Part shown: one piece after another, positions 1 through 7,417 of the stretch
How the letters are laid out: each line of letters begins with the position of its first letter
Numbering within the stretch: position 1 is the stretch's first letter
Assembly: GCF_002564105.1 (NCBI RefSeq)
Contig: NZ_PDBX01000001.1
Span: forward strand, 5,394,001-5,458,000
Length of the DNA stretch: 64,000 nt
DNA from: Collimonas sp. PA-H2
Lineage (GTDB): Bacteria; Pseudomonadota; Gammaproteobacteria; Burkholderiales; Burkholderiaceae_D
Direction of reading: 5' to 3'
Notes under the pieces: generated by a model
What the model was told of the DNA's origin: nothing
What the model saw: only the letters and a program-made list of their open reading frames with translations
Database searches by the model: none
Made by a program: the position numbers and the translations under genes

Positions 1-378
1 AGCCGCGATAACCGTCCGATCGGACTGGCGACCGTGGAAAAACTCAACGGCACATGGCAAACCATTGCCTATGGCGGCGCCGGCTTGTCCAAGGATGTCG
101 ATGCCCTGATGCAATTCCATGGCAATGCCGACCATTCCAACCTGCGCTTTATCCGCGTCTTCCAGGCCCAGTCCGATTTTCTGGAAGTCGCTTCGGCCAA
201 CGGCGCCGCGCCCCGTTTCGCACCGCTGCAATCGGCGCGCGAATCGCTGTTGCTGCAGCAGCGCGCAAAGAAAACCGGCAGCGCCGCCGATAACGCCGCC
301 AACGGCCTGATGGATGCCAGCCAGTTCGCTGAATCCTTGCGCGCCGCCGTCAAGGCGAATATCGCCAACTTCCGCTGA
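1..378 (+). CDS. Hypothetical protein, 5' end cut by the window
   Basis: The frame is open from the first base to the TGA at 376-378, so the true start lies outside the window; a GTG at 34 is in frame but need not be the start. About 125 residues are visible. The last 60 are alanine-rich and probably helical, and I recognise no domain. The stop is only 25 bases before the GTG of the secreted protease gene on the same strand, so the two are probably cotranscribed. It could be the C-terminal end of a partner or immunity-type protein of that protease, but nothing in the sequence proves this. Confidence 0.6.
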   Translation, partial: SRDNRPIGLATVEKLNGTWQTIAYGGAGLSKDVDALMQFHGNADHSNLRFIRVFQAQSDFLEVASANGAAPRFAPLQSARESLLLQQRAKKTGSAADNAANGLMDASQFAESLRAAVKANIANFR

Positions 379-403
379 TCTTCAACCTACTCCAGGAGTG
401 AAC

Positions 404-991
404 GTGAATAAGACACTACGCCGCATGATTGCGGGCGCCAGCCTTGTGCTGATGACGCCGATGGCATTGGCCGCTTCGAAAACCTTGAATGTGCCGCTGG
501 TCACGCAGGAGCACAGCGAATGGTGCTGGGCAGGTTCCAGCAAGGCGGTATTGAATTTCTACAAGAAGGCGCCGAGCCAGTGCGGGATAGTCAACTGGGC
601 GTTTGGCATCAACTACGCCTGCGGCAACAGCAGCTTTAACTGGAACAGCCAGGCCAACCAGCCCAACGGCATGTATGGCGGCAACGGCAGCGTGCAAGAC
701 ATCCTGGGCTACTGGGGTGTGCCGAATACCGCCGTCAACAACTACCTGTCCTGGGCGCATGTGGTCAGCGACATCAACGCCAACCGGCCGTTTGTCGTGC
801 GTTACGGCTGGACCAACGGCGGCGGCCATATCATGGTCGGGCGCGGATATGAAACCGTGAACGGCGTGAATTACCTGTACATCATGAATCCCTGGCCCGG
901 CGAAGGCATGACTTATGGCAGCTACGATTCAACCGTGTCTGACTACGACCACCAATGGACCCATACGCAACGCATGAACATCAGCGGATAG
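404..991 (+). CDS. Secreted papain-like cysteine protease (C39/C70-like fold)
   Basis: The 195-residue product has a signal peptide (basic start, hydrophobic 8-22, AxA-like cut near 24). A papain-type triad is readable: Cys41 in the EWCWAG motif, His142 in GGGHIMVG, and Asn162 in the YIMNPWPG motif. The WCWA signature with a Gln a few residues upstream (Gln35) is typical of the AvrRpt2-like and C39-like papain-fold family. The protein is probably exported and cleaves peptide bonds outside the cytoplasm, or acts in the periplasm. The GTG at 404 is preferred because AGGAG lies at 394-398, five bases before it; an in-frame GTG at 398 would overlap that site. The substrate is unknown. The gene follows the truncated upstream gene closely. 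Confidence 0.75.
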   Translation: MNKTLRRMIAGASLVLMTPMALAASKTLNVPLVTQEHSEWCWAGSSKAVLNFYKKAPSQCGIVNWAFGINYACGNSSFNWNSQANQPNGMYGGNGSVQDILGYWGVPNTAVNNYLSWAHVVSDINANRPFVVRYGWTNGGGHIMVGRGYETVNGVNYLYIMNPWPGEGMTYGSYDSTVSDYDHQWTHTQRMNISG

Positions 992-1184
992 GCTGCCGGC
1001 TGGGGCGCATCGGCCGCATCCCCGGCCGATTAAATTGCCGATATGGAATTATTCAAAAGCAGCCATGCTGTTGTTTCGATGAGACACCGTCAAAAGACAG
1101 AAATGTTGTTGTATTCCGGGCCTGTCCGTCTATATTGCAGCGCAAGATATTGACAAGTGACATACCTGTTATCGGATAATGTCA

Positions 1185-1214
1185 TTAGAAGAAGCAATAT
1201 TCAATCTCTATAAT
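1185..1214 (+). promoter_or_regulatory. Candidate sigma-70 promoter of the 57-residue peptide gene
   Basis: A perfect TATAAT lies at 1209-1214, with TTAGAA at 1185-1190 and an 18-base spacer. This would start transcription near 1221 and leave a leader of about 38 bases. A second, looser pair, TTGACA at 1150-1155 and GATAAT at 1175-1180 (19-base spacer), lies just upstream. Assigned by eye only. Confidence 0.5.
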
Positions 1215-1258
1215 GCAAAGCAGCAAAAGAAGATTTCTACTTTGACAGGAGCATCACC

Positions 1259-1432
1259 ATGACTACAGCAACCAATAGCTTCACCCCGGCGAACAGCACA
1301 GGTTTTTCCGCAAAAGTGGCAGGCGTTGCGTATGCCGTGGCTGCTACCGTATTCGGCATCAACCTGCGCGAATCGCTTGATGTGGAAAGCAGCAGCGACA
1401 AGGCTGACGCCGCCTACACCTGGGGCATGTAA
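1259..1432 (+). CDS. Small 57-residue hypothetical peptide
   Basis: The ATG at 1259 is preceded by AGGAG at 1247-1251 with a seven-base gap, and the frame ends at the TAA at 1430-1432. The peptide has a Ser/Thr/Asn-rich first 17 residues, a hydrophobic helix-like stretch at about 19-36 (KVAGVAYAVAATVFGINL), then an acidic tail ending in TWGM. It has no cysteine. Its own promoter lies upstream and a strong terminator 43 bases downstream, so the gene is a monocistronic unit. It may be a small membrane peptide, but I do not recognise the family and assign no function. Confidence 0.6.
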   Translation: MTTATNSFTPANSTGFSAKVAGVAYAVAATVFGINLRESLDVESSSDKADAAYTWGM

Positions 1433-1475
1433 TTCCAACCAGCGCCGCCAAGGTGGCGCCGGTAAAACGCAGTGC

Positions 1476-1508
1476 AAGACAGCCAATCTTCGATTGGCTG
1501 TCTTTATT
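1476..1508 (+). terminator. Rho-independent terminator after the small peptide gene
   Basis: A perfect 13-base-pair stem (1476-1488 with 1492-1504) closes a three-base TTC loop and is followed by a T-rich tail (TCTTTATTT). It ends the transcript of the 57-residue peptide gene. Confidence 0.88.
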
Positions 1509-1690
1509 TGTGCTGGAGGATTTGATGCACTTCCCAAGAGCCCTTTTGGGGCCGCAACTGCCGTGCCGCAGCATAATTTAGTTATGCCAATTTCTTATAT
1601 CAATTGAGAAAGGCGGGAAAACGCTGTGAAGATATGGGAGTGGGTTTGGAGTCGATCTGGAGTGGCGCGGACCGCCACTCCCTGGCTTGC

Positions 1691-3010
1691 TTATACCGAG
1701 TGTTCAATCGCCGCCGACGCGCCGCCGCCATGCGACTCGGCAGCTTGCGCGGCTACAGGCGGCGCTGGTCTTTCCACCCAGCGCTTGCGCATAGGGGCCA
1801 GCACGAACTTGGCGGCAAGGCCGGCAGCGATGGTGATCGCTGCGGCTGCAATGAAGACCCGGTTCCAGGCGCCGCCGGCCGACAGCACCGAAGTGAGCGG
1901 CACCAGCAAGGCGGCGGTTCCTTTCGCCGTGTACAGCGTACCGGCGTTCCCCGAGGCGAACTTGCTGCCGAAGGTATCGGCGCAGATCGCTGGGAAAATG
2001 GAAAATATCTCGCCCCAGAACAGGAATATCAAAGCGGCAAACGCCATGAATGCATAAGGATTGTGGCCGTACTGCATCAGCCCCAGCAAGGCCACGCCTT
2101 CGCCGATAAAGACGATGAACATGGTGTTTTCGCGGCCGATCTTGTCGGAAATGAAGCCACATAGAGGCCGGGTGAAGCCATTGCACAGATTATCGATGGA
2201 GAGCGTCATGGTGAGCAGCGGCAAGGTCACGCCGAGCAAGCTGATCGGCAGCTTGGCGATGCCGAAATCCTTGGCGATCGGCGCCAGTTGTGCGGTTGCC
2301 ATCAGACCTCCGGCCGCGACCGCCACGAACATCGCATACATCACCCAGAACACCGGGGTCCTGATCATCTGCCCGGCCTTGTAATCGATCTTGGTCATGG
2401 TCAGCTTCTTCGACACCACAATCCCTTTCGGCGGCACCGGCCGCACCATCAGCATCGCCAGCAGGAAAATGCAAGCGCCCTGCAGGATGCCGAAGAACAG
2501 GAAGGCGCGTTCGTAGCCGGAGCTCTGGATCATGTTCGCAATCGGGATCACCGTCACCGCGGCGCCGGCGCCAAAGCCTGCCGCCGTCATGCCGGCCGCC
2601 AGGCCGCGCTTGTCGGGAAACCATTTCAAGGCGTTGCCGACGCAGGTGCCGTAGACGCAGCCGGCCCCTACGCCGGCGATGATCGCCGCCGCATACAGCT
2701 CGAACAGGCTGGTCGCCATCGAGTTGATCACCCATCCGGCCGCCGCGAAAATGGCGCCTACGGCAATCACCGGACGCGGCCCGAACTTGTCGACCAGCCA
2801 GCCCTCGACCGGCACCAGCCAGGTTTCGGTCACGATGAAAATTGAAAACGATAATTGAATCGCCGCCTGTCCCCAATGGTGCTTGGCATCCATAGGTGTC
2901 ACGAACAGGGTCCATGCATATTGCAGATTGGCGACTAAGCCCATGCAGATGATACCGATAATCAGTTGTATCCACCGATTAGGGGCGCCCTTGGAATTGC
3001 TGGTTTCCAT
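1691..3010 (-). CDS. MFS transporter, oxalate/formate antiporter-like
   Basis: The 439-residue product is an integral membrane protein of about 12 helices with major-facilitator features, including the inter-helix motif VDKFGPRP at about 73-80. The overall sequence resembles the OxlT-like oxalate:formate antiporter group, so it probably exchanges or imports a small carboxylate; the actual substrate cannot be read from sequence. AGGAG stands a few bases before the ATG. The gene lies downstream of the reductase and hydrolase genes on the same strand but has its own FNR-type box and -10 element at 3105-3147, so it may be transcribed separately. Its C-terminal tail is alanine-rich and hydrophilic. 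Confidence 0.8.
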   Translation of the reverse strand: METSNSKGAPNRWIQLIIGIICMGLVANLQYAWTLFVTPMDAKHHWGQAAIQLSFSIFIVTETWLVPVEGWLVDKFGPRPVIAVGAIFAAAGWVINSMATSLFELYAAAIIAGVGAGCVYGTCVGNALKWFPDKRGLAAGMTAAGFGAGAAVTVIPIANMIQSSGYERAFLFFGILQGACIFLLAMLMVRPVPPKGIVVSKKLTMTKIDYKAGQMIRTPVFWVMYAMFVAVAAGGLMATAQLAPIAKDFGIAKLPISLLGVTLPLLTMTLSIDNLCNGFTRPLCGFISDKIGRENTMFIVFIGEGVALLGLMQYGHNPYAFMAFAALIFLFWGEIFSIFPAICADTFGSKFASGNAGTLYTAKGTAALLVPLTSVLSAGGAWNRVFIAAAAITIAAGLAAKFVLAPMRKRWVERPAPPVAAQAAESHGGGASAAIEHSV

Positions 3011-3104
3011 GCGTCTTGTCTCCTGATATTTTAGGCTGCTTATATTTTTATCTGTTGCGACAGCTGACGGATTGCGGCGATGCGCACAATGGGTGCGATG
3101 CCTG

Positions 3105-3147
3105 ATTCTGGGGCGGTTTTCCTGGCCGTTCCTTGACGCCGGTCAAG
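3105..3147 (-). promoter_or_regulatory. FNR/CRP-type box and -10 element before the MFS gene
   Basis: At 3132-3147 there is a perfect dyad, CTTGAC-GCCG-GTCAAG, matching the TTGAY-N4-RTCAA form of FNR/Anr/Dnr sites. Reading the minus strand, exactly 21 bases separate it from CAGAAT (3105-3110), a plausible -10. This puts the box near -41.5 of a start at about 3098, the class II activator position. The same arrangement recurs at 5080-5122. Confidence 0.65.
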
Positions 3148-3185
3148 ATTGTGCACCGCTGGCAAATTTAGTTTTGTACCGGCAG

Positions 3186-4196
3186 TCAGGCCACCCTTCG
3201 CAGCTGCAACTGCCCGCGTTCTTCTTCAAAGGTCTTGGCCAGCAGTTTCACCAGCGCATACACCGTATCCAGTTGCGGCGTCGGCGTGGCGGTCAAGCGG
3301 CCCAGTTCGATCACCGATCCCACCAGCGCATCGATCTCCAGCGCCCGTCCGGCCTCCACGTCTTTCAGCATCGAAGTCTTGTGCTTGCCGATTTTTTCGG
3401 CGCCGGCGATGCGCTTGTCCAGCGGCACGCGGAAACTGATGCCCAGTTTGTGCGCGATTGTTTGCGCTTCTGTCATCAATGCGGCAGCCAGCTCGCGCGT
3501 CAATGGGAACTGGCAGATGTCGACCAGGGTTGAATGGGTCAAGGCGCTGATCGGATTGAAACTCAGGTTGCCCCACAGCTTGAGCCAGATTTCAGCACGG
3601 ATGTCGTCTAGCACCGGCGCCTTGAAACCAGCCCCCGTGAAGGATGCCGAGATGCGCTGCACGCGTTCGCTGTGAGTGCCGTCGAGTTCGCCCAGCGGAA
3701 AGCGTTCGCCTTCGAAATGCCGCACCACGCCAGGCGCGACCAGCTCCGATGCCGGATAGACCACGCAACCGATGACCCGCGCCGGCGGAATCTGCTCCCC
3801 CAGCTTGCCGCTCGGATCCACCATCTTCAGGCAGCTGCCTTCCAGGACGCCACCGGTTTTATAAAAATACCAATAAGGAATGCCATTCTGCATGGTGACA
3901 ATGCTGGTGTCCGGCCCCAGCAAATGATGCAGCTCATGTCCCACGGCTTCCAGCTGGTGCGCCTTGAGCGCCAGTATCACCAGGTCTTGCGGTCCGGTTT
4001 GCCGGTAATCGTCGCTAGCCCTGACTTGGCCGGCCACATGTTCCGTGCCGTCCTCCATGATCAGCCGCATGCCGTTGCGCCGGATCGCTTCAAGGTTGGC
4101 GCCGCGCACCATGAAACTTACATCCTCTCCGGCCAGCGCCAGTTTGGCGCCGACATAGCCGCCTATGGCCCCCGCCCCCACAATTGCGATTTTCAT
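3186..4196 (-). CDS. Ketopantoate reductase family oxidoreductase (PanE/ApbA-like)
   Basis: The 336-residue product starts with the Rossmann motif GAGAIGG (7-13) for NADP. The family's catalytic lysine is present in WLKLWGNLSFNP (Lys206), Lys78 sits in LKAHQ, and the late SMLKDVEAGRALEID segment matches the substrate-binding helix. The family reduces 2-keto acids such as ketopantoate to 2-hydroxy acids. Because the gene lies between a fumarylacetoacetase-family hydrolase (54 bases upstream) and a carboxylate carrier, a catabolic 2-hydroxy/keto-acid role is more likely than pantothenate synthesis. GGAG precedes the ATG. Probably cotranscribed with the hydrolase from the promoter near 5080. Confidence 0.82.
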   Translation of the reverse strand: MKIAIVGAGAIGGYVGAKLALAGEDVSFMVRGANLEAIRRNGMRLIMEDGTEHVAGQVRASDDYRQTGPQDLVILALKAHQLEAVGHELHHLLGPDTSIVTMQNGIPYWYFYKTGGVLEGSCLKMVDPSGKLGEQIPPARVIGCVVYPASELVAPGVVRHFEGERFPLGELDGTHSERVQRISASFTGAGFKAPVLDDIRAEIWLKLWGNLSFNPISALTHSTLVDICQFPLTRELAAALMTEAQTIAHKLGISFRVPLDKRIAGAEKIGKHKTSMLKDVEAGRALEIDALVGSVIELGRLTATPTPQLDTVYALVKLLAKTFEEERGQLQLRRVA

Positions 4197-4250
4197 GCTT
4201 GCTCCGTATTTAAAAGTAAGAAATTCAGAAGGCCGGGAAACGCCGCAGCT

Positions 4251-5018
4251 CTATTCGAAGCGGTTGCTCAGTTTGCCGATGCCCTCGATCTCGATTTCCA
4301 CCGTACTGCCGGGCTTCATCGAGCCGACGCCGACCGAGGTGCCGCACAAGATGAGATCACCGGGATACAAACTCATGTCCTGGGAAATCAGGCTGACCAG
4401 CCGGGCCGGTGAAAACAGCATGTCGCTGACGGGATAGTCTTGCCGCAGCTCGCCGTTCAGCCAGGTCTTGACTCTCAACCCGCGCGGATCGAGCCCGGTT
4501 GCCACGACCGGACCGAAAGGACAGAAAGTATCGAAGCCCTTGGCGCGCACCCATTGCGCAAACGTCGGATCGCGGCTCAGGATCTCCGCCGCGGTGACAT
4601 CGTTGGCGCAGGTGTAGCCGAATATATGGTTGCCGGCATCTTGTTCAGATACCTGGCTGGCAGTCTTGCCGATCACGATGCCCAGCTCCCCTTCGAACAC
4701 CACTTTGCCGCCGGCCGCCGGCGAACGGATAATCCCGTGCGGCTTCAGGTAGGAGTTAGGCGCCTTGATCAGGTACAGGGGCTCCAGCGGCGGCGCAAGA
4801 TTCAGCTTGGCGCCCAGCGCGCCGAAGTTGTTCCACAGCGCCAGAATCTTGCTCGGCGCGGTCGGCGTCAATAAATCGACTTGATCCGGGTCCAGATATG
4901 TGCTGCTGGGCTGCGCCTTGCCAAACATGGCGCCGTCCCACAGCCGGACACGCCGGCCTTCAAGCGTGCCGAAGCGGAGACTGTCTTGATGCATGAAGCG
5001 CAGCCAATGTCGTATCAT
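4251..5018 (-). CDS. Fumarylacetoacetate hydrolase family protein
   Basis: The 255-residue product has the FAH-family core: a metal-binding FEGELGIVIG segment at about 108-117, ANDVTA at about 138-143, KGFDTFCPFGP, and the terminal DLILCGTSVGVG motif. Members cleave or hydrate acylpyruvates and related diketo acids using Mg2+ or Mn2+. The gene is first of a probable two-gene operon with the ketopantoate-reductase-like gene and has an FNR-type promoter 62 bases or more upstream. The start at 5018 has only a weak A/G-rich site (AAAGAA); an internal Met at 4994 is possible but has no better site. The exact substrate is unknown. Confidence 0.85.
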   Translation of the reverse strand: MIRHWLRFMHQDSLRFGTLEGRRVRLWDGAMFGKAQPSSTYLDPDQVDLLTPTAPSKILALWNNFGALGAKLNLAPPLEPLYLIKAPNSYLKPHGIIRSPAAGGKVVFEGELGIVIGKTASQVSEQDAGNHIFGYTCANDVTAAEILSRDPTFAQWVRAKGFDTFCPFGPVVATGLDPRGLRVKTWLNGELRQDYPVSDMLFSPARLVSLISQDMSLYPGDLILCGTSVGVGSMKPGSTVEIEIEGIGKLSNRFE

Positions 5019-5079
5019 TTTTTTCTTTCATGGAAAGCGTCGACGATCAGCTATGGCGATGGCCTGCCGGGCTGGTCCG

Positions 5080-5122
5080 ATTGTGCGAGGACTTGTTGCC
5101 GGCAGCCTTGACGGCGGTCAAG
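5080..5122 (-). promoter_or_regulatory. FNR/CRP-type box and -10 element before the FAH-family gene
   Basis: The perfect dyad CTTGAC-GGCG-GTCAAG at 5107-5122 differs by one spacer base from the box at 3132-3147, and the flanks (leading C, trailing ATTG) are also shared. Exactly 21 bases downstream on the minus strand is CACAAT (5080-5085), matching the -10 position seen at the other site. The predicted start near 5073 leaves a leader of about 55 bases. Confidence 0.65.
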
Positions 5123-5179
5123 ATTGCCGGTTTTTTAGTCGCTGCAGGCTGCTGGGCCCAAGCAAATAGGGGCTACTAT

Positions 5180-5515
5180 TCAGATACCGATTTCGGCGCG
5201 CTGTACTTCCGCCCAGTTGACGTTGAGGCCTGGCCGCGAGCCGCAGGCCACGAGATTTTCCAGGCAGCGAGCCCTCGCGCTTTCAATCGCGCCGATCAGG
5301 AAATCCGCATCGTAGGCATTCAGCAAATGCGGTTGATGCAGCTCGACATAAGAGCAGACCAGGTGTTTTCCGGCGCAGCGCGCCAGCAAGGAATGATAGG
5401 TATCGAGATCCCAGTGCCAGCTCAGACCGAGTTCGTGGAAGGCAGAGTTATAGGCAAACAGCGAGGTTTCTTCGGATGGGTTGATGAATGCCGGATCGAT
5501 CGTGATGCTAGCCAT
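5180..5515 (-). CDS. Hypothetical protein, 111 residues
   Basis: A strong GGAGGAAA ribosome site precedes the ATG at 5515. The product is soluble, with no signal or membrane segment; it has a central stretch rich in His, Cys and Tyr (HSLLARCAGKHLVCSYVELHQPH) and a helical C-terminal half. I recognise no family. It is the first minus-strand gene divergent from the LysR gene, and the control region between them carries two dyads. A 161-base gap containing a separate promoter divides it from the hydrolase gene, so it may be regulated by LysR while the later genes have their own promoter. Confidence 0.65.
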   Translation of the reverse strand: MASITIDPAFINPSEETSLFAYNSAFHELGLSWHWDLDTYHSLLARCAGKHLVCSYVELHQPHLLNAYDADFLIGAIESARARCLENLVACGSRPGLNVNWAEVQRAEIGI

Positions 5516-5535
5516 GATGCATTTCCTCCAAGTGA

Positions 5536-5584
5536 GGCGCGTCAGCGCCTGGATTCATCTGCATCGTTGTGCAGAGTTGAATCC
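5536..5584. promoter_or_regulatory. Two adjacent dyads in the LysR divergent control region
   Basis: AGGCGC-GTCA-GCGCCT lies at 5536-5549 and is followed at once by a nested dyad at 5551-5584: GGATTCA-TCTGCA, six bases, then TGCAGA-GT-TGAATCC. They lie between the divergent starts at 5515 and 5670. They could be operator half-sites for the LysR protein or leader hairpins for the 111-residue gene; the sequence does not decide. Confidence 0.5.
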
Positions 5585-5669
5585 ATGGTAGGGAAAGCTA
5601 ATGATTAGAAACAGTTAAAGTTTTTACGAAAGACGATTAGCAATCGCTTATGCATAACCGGGCAGCAAA

Positions 5670-6599
5670 ATGAAAAATGCCACCTTGCGCCAGTTGAAAA
5701 CCTTTGAAGCGGTAGCGCGCCATCTGAGTTATTCGCGTGCCGCGGAAGAGCTGCACCTGACCCAGCCGGCGGTTTCGCTGCAGGTCAAGCAGCTGGAGGA
5801 GCACGCCGGGTTGCCGCTGTTCGAACAGCTTGGCAAGAAAATCTACCTGACTGCCGCAGGCATAGAAATGCTGCGCCATGGCCGCATGATCATCCAGCAG
5901 TTCCGCGAAACCGAAGACGCCATGGCGCAATTGCAGGGTGTTGCCGGCGGCAGGCTGAATGTCGCGGTGATCAGCGCAGGCGATTATTTTTTCCCACGCC
6001 TGCTGGCGGAGTTCCAACGCAGCCATGACAATGTCAGCCTCAAGCTGACCGTCCACAACCGCGAAGAATTGCTGCGCAGCCTGCACGATAACCTGACCGA
6101 CCTGGCGATCATGGTGCGGCCGCCGGAAGACGCTGGCATGATACGCCAGGCGTTCGCGCCCCACCCTTATGTCATCGTAGCGTCGCCCCAGCATCCGCTA
6201 GCGCGCAAGAAAAATATTTCCAGGACACGTTTGCTGCGCGAACCATTCATTGTGCGGGAACGCGGTTCCGACACCTGGCTGTCGATGCAGGAAAGTTTTG
6301 GCGAACAAGTGGCGCAGATCAACGTAGCCATGGAAATCAAGAGTTTTGAAACTATCAAGCAGGCAGTGATCGCCGGCATGGGAATCAGTTTCTTGTCAGT
6401 CCATACCATCAGCCTGGAACTGCAGGTCGGCAATCTGGTGGTGCTGGATGTGGAGGGATTTCCGGCGATGCTGAACTGGTACGTGGTGCACCGTCAGAAC
6501 AAGCAGCTGCCGCCGGTAGCGATCGCCTTCGAGAATTTCCTGCTGAGCGACGGCGCCGCCTTGATCGAAAAATTCACCCGCTACAAGCTGCAGACTTGA
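5670..6599 (+). CDS. LysR-family transcriptional regulator (CbbR-like)
   Basis: The 309-residue product has the standard LysR layout: a winged HTH at 1-65 (SYSRAAEELHLTQPAVSLQVKQLE region) and a periplasmic-binding-like effector domain from about 90 to 295. The effector domain resembles the CbbR subgroup, but there are no Calvin-cycle genes here, so I give no symbol. It is divergent from the 111-residue gene and the acid-catabolism genes and is likely their regulator, with the dyads at 5536-5584 as candidate binding sites. It ends nine bases before the convergent DUF2442 gene. Confidence 0.85.
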   Translation: MKNATLRQLKTFEAVARHLSYSRAAEELHLTQPAVSLQVKQLEEHAGLPLFEQLGKKIYLTAAGIEMLRHGRMIIQQFRETEDAMAQLQGVAGGRLNVAVISAGDYFFPRLLAEFQRSHDNVSLKLTVHNREELLRSLHDNLTDLAIMVRPPEDAGMIRQAFAPHPYVIVASPQHPLARKKNISRTRLLREPFIVRERGSDTWLSMQESFGEQVAQINVAMEIKSFETIKQAVIAGMGISFLSVHTISLELQVGNLVVLDVEGFPAMLNWYVVHRQNKQLPPVAIAFENFLLSDGAALIEKFTRYKLQT

Positions 6600-6607
6600 G
6601 GAAGCGT

Positions 6608-7033
6608 TCAGGCCGCGCTCAGCTCCTTATTCTTTCTGGGACGGCCGCCCAGCTTGCCGTTTTCACGTGCCGCCTTAGTTTTCGCCTCGCTGGATGCCTT
6701 GCCGCCGATTTTGCCGATCTCGGACGCCATCCAGCGCTTCGAACCCAGGAAACCTTCCAGCAATGCCGGCAAGTAGAGATCGGCATCCAGATGCGGGAAG
6801 TGGATGCCAAGGCCTGAGGGCGAAATTTCAGCGTCAGCCAGTTCGGCAGGATGCGCGTGCTCCAGTCCCTGCGCGTGCTTGGGAGAAAATGCCAGCTCCA
6901 GCCCGGAGGCCAGCACGATAACGACACGGGCTACGCGGCGGTCATAGCGGACCGACACCACGCTCGGGAATATGGTTTTTTTGTCCGCGGCCCGCTGATT
7001 GGCTGCTTCAAATTGGCTGTCAGTAATGTCCAT
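6608..7033 (-). CDS. DUF2442 protein with AT-hook-like tail
   Basis: The 141-residue product has a DUF2442 core at about 25-85 (SVRYDRRVARVVIVLASGLELAF start) and a basic C-terminal tail (GKIGGKAS..., AARENGKLGGRPRKN). The GGRPRK core resembles an AT-hook and the KxGGRP tails seen in small DNA-binding antitoxins. The start at 7033 is chosen over an upstream ATG at 7078 because GGAGG sits nine bases before it and because it overlaps the end of the DUF4160 gene by 14 bases. The pairing with DUF4160 is recurrent in bacteria and is suggested to behave as a toxin-antitoxin-like module; here this gene is second in the pair. Confidence 0.75.
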   Translation of the reverse strand: MDITDSQFEAANQRAADKKTIFPSVVSVRYDRRVARVVIVLASGLELAFSPKHAQGLEHAHPAELADAEISPSGLGIHFPHLDADLYLPALLEGFLGSKRWMASEIGKIGGKASSEAKTKAARENGKLGGRPRKNKELSAA

Positions 7034-7268
7034 GCAGTTGCCTCCATTCGTGGCAAAGAAGGGCCAGGCTGGCATCAAGCCTGTTCGCTATCCTGGCAAC
7101 TTCTTTCCGAGAAAATCCGAAATTCTCTCGCAATTCTGACGGGCCATGGGGGCAATGCAAGTTGAACACTGCTTCACAACCGTTACCTATGACATGGACA
7201 TGCGCTGGACGATGGTCATTCGGGTAAACCACTACGCGTAGTCCGAAAATTGCAAGTATAGTCGGCAT
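7020..7268 (-). CDS. DUF4160 protein
   Basis: The 82-residue product begins MPTI and carries YPNDHRPAHVHV, the His/Asp-rich hallmark of DUF4160, followed by a helical tail. DUF4160 proteins are usually encoded beside DUF2442 genes, as here with a 14-base overlap. The start is fixed by family resemblance, yet no Shine-Dalgarno sequence precedes it: the ATG is part of TATAATG on the minus strand. A 19-base dyad lies just upstream, so autoregulation is plausible. No biochemical activity is assigned. Confidence 0.75.
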   Translation of the reverse strand: MPTILAIFGLRVVVYPNDHRPAHVHVIGNGCEAVFNLHCPHGPSELRENFGFSRKEVARIANRLDASLALLCHEWRQLHGHY

Positions 7269-7277
7269 TATAGCACA

Positions 7278-7296
7278 AACCCAAGCAAGTTGGGTT
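7278..7296. promoter_or_regulatory. Inverted repeat in front of the DUF4160/DUF2442 operon
   Basis: AACCCAA-GCAAG-TTGGGTT is a perfect seven-base inverted repeat centred 19 bases upstream of the DUF4160 ATG. It is placed like an autoregulatory operator of a toxin-antitoxin operon. The role is inferred from position only. Confidence 0.45.
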
Positions 7297-7417
7297 ATTC
7301 ACAGTCAAGACAAGGTTGAACCTTACCCTAAGCCGATATAAGCAAAATCCCTAAAACCGCCGGATCGCAACGCAGCAAGTCCGTATTTACGGCAGTTACC
7401 ACCAACAACAAGCAATA

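Noticed and set aside
7266..7273. TATAAT over the DUF4160 start codon as a firm promoter call
   Set aside because: No acceptable -35 hexamer lies at the right distance, so it is mentioned only as a possible leaderless start.
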